From positions 1 to 64,000 of the forward strand of contig JAXMCQ010000005.1 in the NCBI GenBank assembly GCA_046349315.1: a stretch of DNA of 64,000 nucleotides. The letters are read 5' to 3'. The translations under genes were made by a program, and so were the position numbers. The notes below the pieces were generated by a model. The model saw only the letters and a program-made list of their open reading frames with translations, had not been told where the DNA came from and made no database searches. Of this stretch, positions 54,857-62,487 are shown piece by piece; within the stretch, counting starts at the first letter, position 1, and each line of letters starts with the position of its first letter. This DNA is from JAEUMG01 sp046349315. Lineage in GTDB: Bacteria; Pseudomonadota; Alphaproteobacteria; Rhizobiales; Aestuariivirgaceae.

Positions 54857-55615
54857 TCAGCGGTCGAGGCAAGTGAGATAGGGGCCCATGATGCTCATCC
54901 GGGCCAGAATCCGCGACGCAATGCGGTTGACCCGCTTGGAGGGCTTGCCGGCATTGCGCTTGATCGGATTGGGTAAAACTGCCGCAAGCAGCGCTGCTTC
55001 GCGTTTCGTAAGCTTTGCGGCCGGTTTCTTGAAATGACGTTGCGCGGCGGCCTCCGCCCCATAGACCCCGGGGGCCCACTCCACGATATTGAGATAGATC
55101 TCGATCATCCGCCGTTTCGACCAGACGAGGTCCATCCATAGCGCCAAAGGTATTTCCAGGCCCTTGCGGATGAATTGCCGGCCATCCCACAGGAAGAGGT
55201 TCTTTGCCGTCTGCATGGGGATGGTGCTGGCGCCGCGAACCGGATCCTCCTCGTCATTGAGGACGCCGTCGATCACCCCCTGGAGCTCGATCCAGTCGAC
55301 GCCATTATGGTCGCAGAAACGCGCATCCTCCGACGAAATCACTGCCTTTGGCAGGTTTGGCGAAATCTGGTCGAGGCTGACCCAGTCCTTGTTGATGCCG
55401 TTGCCGGTGAAGAGCCGCAGGATCATGACATTGGAAATCGGCGGCGGTACCACCGCATAGACGATGGTGAGCGCGAAGGGCAATGCGGCGATGATTGCGA
55501 GTGCGATGAGGCCGCGGCGGAGCCAGGTCTTGCGGTGCTCGCGTGTTAAAGTCTTGCCCGCATCGTCTGGCGCTGCCGGCACGCTGTCCGCAATCGGTTG
55601 AGATTCAACGGTCAT
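54857..55615 (-). CDS. mtgA: Monofunctional biosynthetic peptidoglycan transglycosylase
   Basis: 252 residues with one N-terminal membrane anchor (LRRGLIALAIIAALPFALTIVYAVV). The GT51 glycosyltransferase domain follows: ISPNLPKAVISSEDARFCDHNGVDW (catalytic Glu in SSEDARF, about residue 96), GASTIPMQTAKNLFLWDGRQFIRKGLEIPLALWMDLVWSKRRMIEIYLNIVEW and EAAAQRHFKKPAAKLTKREAALLAAVLPNP. It polymerises lipid II into glycan strands at the outer face of the inner membrane. The mtgA-rpmF and mtgA/polyprenyl synthetase arrangement is common in Rhizobiales. Confidence 0.96.
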   Translation of the reverse strand: MTVESQPIADSVPAAPDDAGKTLTREHRKTWLRRGLIALAIIAALPFALTIVYAVVPPPISNVMILRLFTGNGINKDWVSLDQISPNLPKAVISSEDARFCDHNGVDWIELQGVIDGVLNDEEDPVRGASTIPMQTAKNLFLWDGRQFIRKGLEIPLALWMDLVWSKRRMIEIYLNIVEWAPGVYGAEAAAQRHFKKPAAKLTKREAALLAAVLPNPIKRNAGKPSKRVNRIASRILARMSIMGPYLTCLDR

Positions 55616-55640
55616 GGCTCTACAGGAATGCCGTTAGCGC

Positions 55641-56546
55641 ATGGAACGGCCTTTGGCGTCAATCCCGCCGGAAAAATTCGAAAAAGCCCTTGGCGCTGCG
55701 GCATCGGCGACCGAGGCGCGGCTTGACGAATTGTTGCCTGAAAAGGGCGCGACACCGCGTCTCCTGAAGGCGATGCGCTATGCCGCTTTGGGACCTGGAA
55801 AGCGCCTGCGGCCTTTCCTGGTGATCGAAAGTGCCAAGCTTTTCGATGTTCCGGAGGCCCGCGCGCTAAGCGTTGGCGCGGCGCTCGAATGCCTGCACTG
55901 CTATTCTCTGGCCCATGACGACCTTCCGGCCATGGATGATGACGATCTGCGCCGCGGCCGCCCGACCTTGCATCGCGCCTTCGACGAGGCGACCGCCATT
56001 CTCGCTGGCGATGCCCTCCTCACCTTCGCTTTTGAGGTCCTGAGCCGGCCCGATATTCATCCCGAAGCCGAAATGCGCCTGAAACTCATCAGCGAACTCG
56101 CCCGCGCCGCCGGCAAAGACGGCATGGCCGGCGGCCAGATGCTTGACCTCGAAGCCGAGGCCGGCCGCGATTTGAAGATCGACGAGGTTCTGACCCTCCA
56201 GGCAATGAAAACCGGCGCCCTCTTCCGCTTCGCCTGCATGGCTGGCGCCATCCTCGGCGGAGCCGATCCCGCCCCGCTTGAAGCTTACGGCCGCGCCATC
56301 GGGCTTGCCTTTCAGATTGCCGACGACCTTCTCGACGTCTCCTCTTCCGCCGCCGCGCTGGGCAAGGCGACGCAGAAGGACCAGGCGCGCGGCAAAGCCA
56401 CCTTCGTCGATTTGCTGGGCGAAGCCGGCGCCCGCCGCCGCGCCGATGAAATCATCGCTGAAGCTGACAGGGCTCTCGAAGCCTATGGCGCCCGGGCTGA
56501 CATGTTACGCGCCACGGCCCGGTTTATTGTTGGACGGCAAAAATGA
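55641..56546 (+). CDS. ispA: Polyprenyl (farnesyl/geranylgeranyl) diphosphate synthase
   Basis: 301 residues. The two Asp-rich motifs of trans-prenyltransferases are clear: DDLPAMDDDDLRRGRPTLH (first, about residues 92-110) and FQIADDLLDV (second, about 222-231). GPGKRLRPFLVIES and ATAILAGDALLTFAFE are further signatures. The length and the DDxx(xx)D spacing fit bacterial IspA-type farnesyl diphosphate synthase, though product chain length cannot be certain. It is divergent from mtgA, and ispG of the same pathway is 1.5 kb away. Confidence 0.9.
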   Translation: MERPLASIPPEKFEKALGAAASATEARLDELLPEKGATPRLLKAMRYAALGPGKRLRPFLVIESAKLFDVPEARALSVGAALECLHCYSLAHDDLPAMDDDDLRRGRPTLHRAFDEATAILAGDALLTFAFEVLSRPDIHPEAEMRLKLISELARAAGKDGMAGGQMLDLEAEAGRDLKIDEVLTLQAMKTGALFRFACMAGAILGGADPAPLEAYGRAIGLAFQIADDLLDVSSSAAALGKATQKDQARGKATFVDLLGEAGARRRADEIIAEADRALEAYGARADMLRATARFIVGRQK

Positions 56547-56749
56547 CCAGATTCTCTTAAGTAGGACTCCTATCCGGTCACGATGCCCCGCAAATCGCCA
56601 TAGGCGGCCCTAGGACGCGATTCCAGGGTAGCCCGCTACCCCCCTAGCGGGACCGTCTGGAGGCCCTCTACGGCCCCTCTCTGGCCCGGCAAAACACCAA
56701 CACGCTAAGATTGTTTTCCTTGGAAAATATTCACGGAAAAGTCGTGCGT

Positions 56750-57340
56750 TCACGGGATGCCGATGATCCGCTTGGCGATCAACTGCCCGTTGGCGCCATT
56801 GCTGGCCAGGAGGAACACGCGGCCGCCAACCTTCAGCGCGCCGAGTTCGGAAGCAACGATCGCGCTCACCTTGGTCTCAGCATCGACCACGAATTCGGCA
56901 GTGCCGTCCTTGTATTTGACTTTGAGAAGCTGACCCTGCGGTGCAGCGACGACCTCCGAAACCCCGGCATTGATCATCGTCGTGTTCGGCGCATCCATCG
57001 GCCGCGCTCCATCGCCCAGACCGCGCAGGGCTTCCGGGAATATCCGCAATTCCTTCGACCGCATCTTGCCGTCTTCGGCTTTCACCGTCGTCGAGGCGAC
57101 ATAATTGCCCGGCTTGATCTGATCGAGGCTCGATGGCTGGTTGACGAAGACTGTGGTATCCGCGGTCAGCTTCAGTGCTGAAACCGAACCGTCCGCTTTC
57201 TTGATCGCGATGCCCTCCGGATCGATCGTCTCGATCGCGCCTTGCAGGCGGATGTCGGCATCTTCCGAATAGGCGGGCATTGCCAGGAAATGCAACGCCA
57301 TCGCAAACGGGATGGCAAACCTGCTCACATGCAAAAACAT
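56750..57340 (-). CDS. Exported DUF5666-like protein
   Basis: 196 residues from the ATG at 57340 with AGAGGT upstream; the ATG at 57457 belongs to an extragenic repeat. A signal peptide of about 23 residues ends MPAYSED. The mature part looks like two beta-rich (OB-like) units: DIRLQGAIETIDPEGIAIKKADGSVSALKLTADTTVFVN, where a GxI.xID.... ADGS pattern resembles DUF5666, and LLKVKYKDGTAEFVVDAETKVSAIV with GGRVFLLASNGANGQLIAKRI. A periplasmic binding or structural role is likely but unknown. Confidence 0.65.
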   Translation of the reverse strand: MFLHVSRFAIPFAMALHFLAMPAYSEDADIRLQGAIETIDPEGIAIKKADGSVSALKLTADTTVFVNQPSSLDQIKPGNYVASTTVKAEDGKMRSKELRIFPEALRGLGDGARPMDAPNTTMINAGVSEVVAAPQGQLLKVKYKDGTAEFVVDAETKVSAIVASELGALKVGGRVFLLASNGANGQLIAKRIIGIP

Positions 57341-57434
57341 GTCGGACCTCTGGGGATATGTGCTTGACCGCAAGCTTACGCCGATCGGCTTGCCATCGAA
57401 GTCAAAAGGATGTGTCTGAGGCTTATCGAAATCC

Positions 57435-57520
57435 GTCATGCCAGCGAAAGCTGGCATCCCCTGACGCGATGCCGCTAGCGGAGATGATTCAGGGGACCCC
57501 AGCTTCCGCTGGGGTGACGA
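57435..57520. repeat. Extragenic inverted repeat pair, family C
   Basis: GTCATGCCAGCGAAAGCTGG at 57435 and its inverse-type partner CCCCAGCTTCCGCTGGGGTG near 57496-57515, each a hairpin, fill the gap between the DUF5666-like gene and the next minus-strand gene. The minus-strand reading gives the familiar spurious N-terminus MPAFAGMT. Confidence 0.8.
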
Positions 57521-57925
57521 TTAGGGCGGTGACGCGTCTTCCTCGTAGAGGATGGTCACATCGCCCGTCGAAGTTAGTCTGCGGTATATGCGCACCCCTT
57601 CAGGAATTCTGACGCGAAGTGTCCGTTCATCTATCCAGCGGATCGGCAGTGACCACCTGCCGTCCATGATCAGAACCGCCGGCGTCACCTCGCGATCGAA
57701 CGTGACGTCCACCGGTGCAATGGCGACTTGGGTGTTGAAGCCGGTCGTCGCGCCGCAGTCGACATCGAACAACACGACCTGCTTGCTGCGATCCGGCGAT
57801 GGCAGTGCCGCATACAGGGTAACGGGACACGTGAGCATGTCATCGATCGAACTCATTACGATCCATGCGAAGCCAGCCAACACTACAAGGACAACAAGGC
57901 CCCATGCTGCAAACTTGCGCCGCAC
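57521..57925 (-). CDS. Hypothetical single-span membrane protein
   Basis: 134 residues from a GTG at 57925, which has GGAGAG upstream; the ATG at 57994 lies within an extragenic repeat. A short basic start (VRRKF) leads into one hydrophobic segment (AAWGLVVLVVLAGFAWIVM), and the rest is probably periplasmic with beta-strand character: VTLYAALPSPDRSKQVVLFDVDCGATTGFNTQVAIAP (two Cys), then VLIMDGRWSLPIRWIDERTLRVRIPEGVRIYRRL. I recall similar small proteins of unknown function but no named family. Confidence 0.65.
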   Translation of the reverse strand: MRRKFAAWGLVVLVVLAGFAWIVMSSIDDMLTCPVTLYAALPSPDRSKQVVLFDVDCGATTGFNTQVAIAPVDVTFDREVTPAVLIMDGRWSLPIRWIDERTLRVRIPEGVRIYRRLTSTGDVTILYEEDASPP

Positions 57926-57933
57926 CTCTAAAA

Positions 57934-58000
57934 CTCTCCATGGGTGGGCTTGACCCGCCCATCCAGTCTGGATGGCAGGCTCAAGGCCTGCCATGGAGAG
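57934..58000. repeat. Extragenic palindrome, family E
   Basis: Nested palindrome CTCTCCATGG...GGCTTGACC...CATCCAGTCTGGATGG... ending CCATGGAGAG. A close copy is at 60227-60293. It lies between ispG and the hypothetical gene and supplies a false ATG for the latter. Confidence 0.85.
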
Positions 58001-58013
58001 GAGGAGAGAACCG

Positions 58014-59249
58014 CTACCCCCACCTTCGTTTCACATAATCCTCGACGATTCCTTTGAACTGCTGCGCGATGTCGGTGCCGCGCAACGTCATCGCCTTCTT
58101 GCCGTCGATAAAGACCGGTGCCGCCGGCAATTCGCCCGTGCCCGGCAAGGAGATGCCGATATCGGCGTGCTTCGATTCACCGGGACCATTGACGATGCAG
58201 CCCATCACCGCGAGTTGCAATGTCTCGAAGCCTTGATACGACTTCCGCCATTCCGGCGTGCGATCGCGCACATAGGCTTCGACGTCCTTCGCAAGTTCCT
58301 GGAACACCGTCGATGTCGTGCGCCCGCAGCCCGGGCACGCGATGATCTGCGGCGCGAATGAGCGCAGCCCCATGCTTTGGAGAATTTCCTGCGCGACGAT
58401 GACCTCGCGCGTACGATCGCCGCCAGGTTCGGGCGTTAGGGAAATGCGGATCGTGTCGCCGATGCCTTCCTGAAGTAACACGGACAGCGCGGCGGTCGAC
58501 GCGACGATGCCTTTCGAGCCCATGCCGGCTTCGGTGAGTCCCAGATGCAAGGCATAATCGGAGCGCGCAGCGAGCATCCGATAGACGGCAATGAGGTCTT
58601 GGACTTCGGAACATTTCGCTGAGATCACGATGCGGTTGCGGCCGAGCCCAAGCTCCTCCGCCCGCGCCGCCGACTGCAATCCCGATTCGACGATCGCCTC
58701 ATGCATCACCGCGCGCGAATCTTTCGGATCCGGCGAAGCCGCGTTCAGATCCATGAGATGGGCAAGCAACGCCTGGTCGAGCGAGCCCCAATTGACGCCG
58801 ATCCTGACCGGCCGGTCGTGCTTCAGCGCGATCTCGATCATCTGCGAGAAATTGCGGTCCTTCTTTTCCTTGAAGCCGACATTGCCGGGATTGATGCGAT
58901 ACTTGGCGAGCGCTGCGGCGCAGGCCGGATGCGCGGCAAGGAGCGTGTGGCCATTGTAATGGAAATCGCCGATGAGCGGTGTTGCGACGCCCATCTGGTC
59001 GAGCCGGTCGCGAATATGAGGAACGGCCGCGGCCGCTTCCTCGCGATCGACGGTGATGCGAACGAGTTCCGATCCGGCCCGCGCCAAAGCCGCCGTCTGC
59101 CGCGCCGTTCCCTCGATGTCGGCCGTATCGGTATTGGTCATCGACTGGACGACGATTGGTGCGTCGCCGCCCATCGTGACATGGCCGACCGGCACCGGAA
59201 CCGCCCGGTGGCGGCCCATGACGGCGGAAAAGGAAACCGGCTTGTTCAT
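58014..59249 (-). CDS. ispG: 4-hydroxy-3-methylbut-2-enyl diphosphate synthase
   Basis: 411 residues. GcpE-family landmarks: VPVGHVTMGGDAPIVVQSMTNTDTADIEGTARQTAALARAGSELVRITVD (landmarks QSMTNTDT), PLIGDFHYNGHTLL, YRINPGNVG, and the [4Fe-4S] region IIACPGCGRTTSTVFQ with GCIVNGPGESKHADIGISLPG. It catalyses the penultimate MEP-pathway step, reducing methylerythritol cyclodiphosphate to HMBPP. It fits with the polyprenyl synthetase nearby. It is 6 bases downstream of znuB, so read-through from the zinc genes is possible. Confidence 0.96.
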   Translation of the reverse strand: MNKPVSFSAVMGRHRAVPVPVGHVTMGGDAPIVVQSMTNTDTADIEGTARQTAALARAGSELVRITVDREEAAAAVPHIRDRLDQMGVATPLIGDFHYNGHTLLAAHPACAAALAKYRINPGNVGFKEKKDRNFSQMIEIALKHDRPVRIGVNWGSLDQALLAHLMDLNAASPDPKDSRAVMHEAIVESGLQSAARAEELGLGRNRIVISAKCSEVQDLIAVYRMLAARSDYALHLGLTEAGMGSKGIVASTAALSVLLQEGIGDTIRISLTPEPGGDRTREVIVAQEILQSMGLRSFAPQIIACPGCGRTTSTVFQELAKDVEAYVRDRTPEWRKSYQGFETLQLAVMGCIVNGPGESKHADIGISLPGTGELPAAPVFIDGKKAMTLRGTDIAQQFKGIVEDYVKRRWG

Positions 59250-59255
59250 GGGGCT

Positions 59256-60053
59256 TTACCTGGTCCGTGGGATGGCCAGCGTCAAGACGAAGGCCAACCC
59301 GGCCATGACGACGATCGAGGGGCCGGAGGGGCTATCGATCAGGCCGGAAAGTAACAATCCTGCCACAACGGCAAGCGCGCCGATCACCGAAGCCATGAGC
59401 GCCATGGATTCGGGCGTCCGGGACAATCGCCGTGCCGCCGCCGCCGGGACGATGAGTAGCGCGGTGATAAGCAGGATGCCGACGATCTTCATGGCCGCGG
59501 CGATGACGAAAGCAATGAGCAACACGAATGCAACCTCGACATAACGCGTATCCACGCCTTCGGCACGGGCAAGCTCTTCATGCACGGTGAGTGCAAGGAG
59601 ATCGCGCCACAGCCAGGCGAGCACGCCCAGCACCAGAGCACCGCCGGCCCACACCAATATGACATCGCGGGTCGAAACCGTGAGCACATCGCCAAACAGC
59701 AGGCTGAGGAGATCGAAGCGCACCCAGGTCATGAGACTCGCGACGATGAGGCCGAGAGCGAGCGTGGTTTGCGACAGGATGCCGAGCAAAGTATCAACCG
59801 CGAGTTCGCGCTGCGAGCGCAGGAGCAATAGCGCGACCGCAACCGCCATCGTCGCAACGATGACGCCAAGCGTGACGTCGATCCCCGCTAGCAGGCCCAG
59901 CCCCACGCCGAGCAAGGCCGAATGCGCCAGCGTCTCGCCGAAATAGGCCATGCGCCGCCAGACGATGAAGCAGCCGATCGGCCCGGCAAGTCCCGCAAGC
60001 CCGATCCCGGCGATCAGTGCACGGATGAAGAAGGGTTCGGAGAGGAGGGTCAA
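59256..60053 (-). CDS. znuB: Zinc ABC transporter permease
   Basis: 265 residues from a TTG at 60053 with GGGAGAAGA upstream. ABC-3 family permease with about eight helices: IGLAGLAGPIGCFIVWRRMAYFGETLAHSALLGVGLGLL (landmarks WRRMAYFGETLAHSALLG), DTLLGILSQTTLALGLIVASL, LARAEGVDTRYVEVAFVLLIAFVIAAAMKIVGILLITALLIVPAA. It forms the Zn2+ channel with ZnuC. A 350-base repeat-rich gap separates it from znuC. Confidence 0.94.
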   Translation of the reverse strand: MTLLSEPFFIRALIAGIGLAGLAGPIGCFIVWRRMAYFGETLAHSALLGVGLGLLAGIDVTLGVIVATMAVAVALLLLRSQRELAVDTLLGILSQTTLALGLIVASLMTWVRFDLLSLLFGDVLTVSTRDVILVWAGGALVLGVLAWLWRDLLALTVHEELARAEGVDTRYVEVAFVLLIAFVIAAAMKIVGILLITALLIVPAAAARRLSRTPESMALMASVIGALAVVAGLLLSGLIDSPSGPSIVVMAGLAFVLTLAIPRTR

Positions 60054-60058
60054 TTCGT

Positions 60059-60400
60059 CTTCTCCCGCTTGCGGGAGAAGAAGGGACCCATGTTGCGTAA
60101 TGACCTGGGGAGATGAGGGGACAAACCGAGAGAAGCGCCCTCACCTTTCCCATTGCTGCACAATGGGCCCCTTTCCTCTCCCGCAAGCGGGAGAGGAGGA
60201 AGAAGCGCGCTGCTGCGGTCCACATACTCTCCATGGCAGGGCTTGACCCTGCCATCCAGCCTGGATGGCCGGCTCGGTGGCCGGCCATGGAGGAATTTTC
60301 CGAGCCTGTCATCCCCGCACTTGTTGCGGGGATCCATCGCGAAACTGTACTGCCCGAACGCGCGGATCGATGGATTGCCGGGACAAGCCCGGCAATGACA
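60059..60400. repeat. Cluster of extragenic palindromes between znuC and znuB
   Basis: Three kinds of element fill this 350-base gap. CTCCCGCTTGCGGGAGAAG at 60062 pairs with CTCTCCCGCAAGCGGGAGAG at 60176-60195 (family A/D-like). A family E palindrome lies at 60227-60293. A family C pair lies at 60307-60400 (GTCATCCCCGCACTTGTTGC and the inverse CCGGGACAAGCCCGGCAATG). No gene is visible in the gap. Confidence 0.85.
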
Positions 60401-60404
60401 AGTA

Positions 60405-61175
60405 TCAATGCTCATGGTGGTGGTGATGATCATGATGATGACCATGGCTTTCATGGTCATGATCGTGGTGATGCGTATAGGCGGCGATCAATCGGCTCGC
60501 CGCAGGCCCAAACAATCGCGCAAATTCCGGATCGTTCCGGATGCTCTCGGGCCGGCCTTCGCAACAAATATGCGCATTGAGGCAGATCACCCGGTCGCTG
60601 TCGGCCATCACCATGTGAAGATCATGGCTTACCATCAAAATCCCGCAGCCATGCCTCCTCCTGATCTCGCCGATCAATGCATAGAGCTTGGTCTCGCCGA
60701 TAAAATCGACGGCCTGCACGGGTTCGTCGAGGACAAGCAGTTCCGGCTTGCGCAACAGCGCCCGCGCCAACAACGCCCGCTGCATCTCGCCACCCGACAG
60801 CGACGACACCGCCGCGTTTTTCAGATGCGCAATACCCGTCTCGCCGAGCGCCTTGTCGATCTCGGCATCATCGGCACGATAGGTCAGTGTCAGCAATCGC
60901 CTCACGTCAAGCGGCACATTGGGCTCGAGCGGAAACCGCTGCGGCACATAGCCGACGCGCAAGCCGGGGCGGCGCGTCACCACGCCCGAAGTCGGCTTTT
61001 CGAGACCGAGCAGGATGCGAATGAGCGTCGACTTGCCGGCGCCATTAGGCCCGATGATGGTGACGATTTCGCCCGCCCTCACCTCGATATCGACGCGCTC
61101 GAGGATCACTCGCTTGCCAATTTCCAGCGTGAGGCCGCGGCCGGCGATCAAAGGCGTTCCGCTTGTCGCATCCAT
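60405..61175 (-). CDS. znuC: Zinc ABC transporter ATP-binding protein
   Basis: 256 residues from the ATG at 61175, two bases beyond the zur stop. Walker A GPNGAGKST, signature LSGGEMQRALLARALL, Walker B LLVLDEPVQAVDF and H-loop SHDLHMVMADSDRVICLN are all present; VPQRFPLEPNVPLDVRRLLTL is typical of ZnuC. The last ~22 residues are nearly all His, Asp and Glu, a metal-binding tail on the cytoplasmic side. It drives ZnuB, and zur upstream controls expression. Confidence 0.95.
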   Translation of the reverse strand: MDATSGTPLIAGRGLTLEIGKRVILERVDIEVRAGEIVTIIGPNGAGKSTLIRILLGLEKPTSGVVTRRPGLRVGYVPQRFPLEPNVPLDVRRLLTLTYRADDAEIDKALGETGIAHLKNAAVSSLSGGEMQRALLARALLRKPELLVLDEPVQAVDFIGETKLYALIGEIRRRHGCGILMVSHDLHMVMADSDRVICLNAHICCEGRPESIRNDPEFARLFGPAASRLIAAYTHHHDHDHESHGHHHDHHHHHEH

Positions 61176-61177
61176 GC

Positions 61178-61654
61178 TCAGGCGGCCTGCCTCAAGCAGT
61201 GATCGCATTTGCCGGCGAGTTCGAGCACCATGCGTTCCGCCTTGAAGCCGTGGCCGGCGGCGCGACGGCTAAGGCTCGTGAAAGTCTCGGGCGCATCGAA
61301 TTCGGCGACCGCGCCGCAGCCGTCGCAGAGGAGGAGCGCCGCGGGCGTGCCCTCATGGGAGTGCGAGCAGGCGACATAGGCATTGCGGCTCTCGATCTTG
61401 TGGACAAGCCCATGCGCCACCAGGAAGTCGAGCGCGCGATAGACGGTGATCGGTGCGGGACGCGGGCCATGATCGGCCATGCGCTCGATGATTTCGTAAG
61501 CCCCGACGGCGGCATGATTGCGCGCCACCGAGGCGAGAACGTCGCGGCGTTGTTCGGTCAATCGCGCCCCGCGGCGGGTACAGAGCTTCTCGGCCCGTGC
61601 CAGCAGTTCATCGGTGCAATGGGCGTGGTCATGTTCAGAAGGCGGAAATGTCAT
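61178..61654 (-). CDS. zur: Fur-family zinc uptake regulator Zur
   Basis: 158 residues from the ATG at 61654. Fur-fold landmarks: LCTRRGARLTEQRRDVLASVARNHAAVGAYEIIERM (winged helix), RPAPITVYRALDFLVAHGLVHKIESRNAYVACSH, LLLCDGCGAVAEF (first Cys pair) and CDHCLRQAA (second pair), which together form the structural zinc site. A His-rich N-terminus (SEHDHAHC) precedes the core. No Shine-Dalgarno is present; a perfect Zur box ends one base before the start codon, implying autoregulation and perhaps a leaderless message. Confidence 0.94.
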   Translation of the reverse strand: MTFPPSEHDHAHCTDELLARAEKLCTRRGARLTEQRRDVLASVARNHAAVGAYEIIERMADHGPRPAPITVYRALDFLVAHGLVHKIESRNAYVACSHSHEGTPAALLLCDGCGAVAEFDAPETFTSLSRRAAGHGFKAERMVLELAGKCDHCLRQAA

Positions 61655-61675
61655 AAATGTTATACTATAACATTT
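61655..61675 (-). promoter_or_regulatory. Zur box (perfect 21-bp palindrome)
   Basis: AAATGTTATA-C-TATAACATTT, identical on both strands around one central base. It matches the TGTTATA-N-TATAACA type of Zur operators. It directly abuts the zur ATG and contains TATAGT (minus strand, 61663-61668), a good -10 element 7-9 bases before the ATG. Confidence 0.9.
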
Positions 61676-61676
61676 C

Positions 61677-62382
61677 TTAAGCCTTGTCATCCCCAAGCCG
61701 GTTCGACGCCAGCCAATGGCGGATCGCGTCATTGGTCTCCTCTGGCGCCTCGAGGGTGGGGAAATGCCCGCAATCCTTGATCTCGACGAAGCGGGCATGC
61801 TGGCAGGCAGCCGCCATTTTGAGCCCATCCTGCCAACTTACGAACTGATCCTCGATCCCCCACAGCATCAGGGCCGGACAGGCGATCTCGCTGAGCCGCG
61901 GCACCAGATTGGCGCGATGGGCGAGCGCATCGGATTGCCGCGCCATCAGTTCGCCGCCTTGCGTTTGCGCCATGCGGATGAACGCGCGGCGCGTCTCAGG
62001 CCCGAGAGGACCCGGGAGATGCGCGATCATATTGGCCATCTCCTCCAGCACCTGATTGAACTCGCCCGAACGCAGGCGCCGCGACCGCGCAAGGCCGGCC
62101 GCAGGGTCGGGCGACGGGCCGGCGCTGGCGCCGATGACGACCAAGCCTTCTACGCGATCCGGCGCCGCCAATGTCGTTTCGAGCGCCACGCGGCCGCCAA
62201 AGGACGTGCCGAGGATCGCAGATCTCCGGCGCGGCCGTCAACACCTGCGCGACGCAGGCCTCGAGACGGTTGCCATCGGCGATGATCGTCTGCAGGCTGA
62301 CGATTCCCTCCAGGCCGCGCGCCAGCTCGGTATAGAGTCCGGCGTCGCAGCCCATCGCCGGAATGGTGACAAGTGTCGTCAT
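61677..62382 (-). pseudogene. Alpha/beta-hydrolase gene with a one-base frameshift
   Basis: The N-terminal part is read from the ATG at 62382 (TTLVTIPAMGCDAGLYTELARGLEG...EACVAQVLTAAPEI). The remainder is in another frame: ILGTSFGGRVALETTLAAPDRVEGLVVIGASAG, with nucleophile Ser in GTSFGG, then LMLWGIEDQFVSWQDGLKMA (catalytic Asp region) and DCGHFPTLEAPEETNDAI (catalytic His). The two halves join in frame if one base near 62220 is removed (GAGATC-T-GCGATCC on the minus strand). Without correction the active Ser, Asp and His are lost. It could be a true pseudogene or a sequencing error. It lies directly upstream of the Zur box. Confidence 0.8.
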
Positions 62383-62447
62383 GATGGCTTTAGGCCTCCC
62401 TGCCCCTCGCCTTGCCGAGGCGGCGTAAGCTCCGTAAGGTTCAAGAT

Positions 62448-62471
62448 GATTCTCACTCAACCCGGAGAATC
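62448..62471 (+). other. Leader hairpin of the aquaporin gene
   Basis: Stem GATTCTC/GAGAATC with a 10-base loop, 16 bases before the aquaporin ATG. It could be a simple leader structure; no regulatory role is demonstrated. Confidence 0.35.
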
Positions 62472-62487
62472 TTATCGGGGGAATTGC

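Noticed and set aside
54597..55190. Long 197-codon frame ending as ribosomal protein L32
   Set aside because: Only the last 61 codons are L32; the upstream part crosses the mtgA hairpin and gene in another frame and has no recognisable protein content.
54857..55615. MtgA as bifunctional penicillin-binding protein
   Set aside because: Length is 252 residues with only a GT51 domain; no transpeptidase SxxK/KTG motifs.
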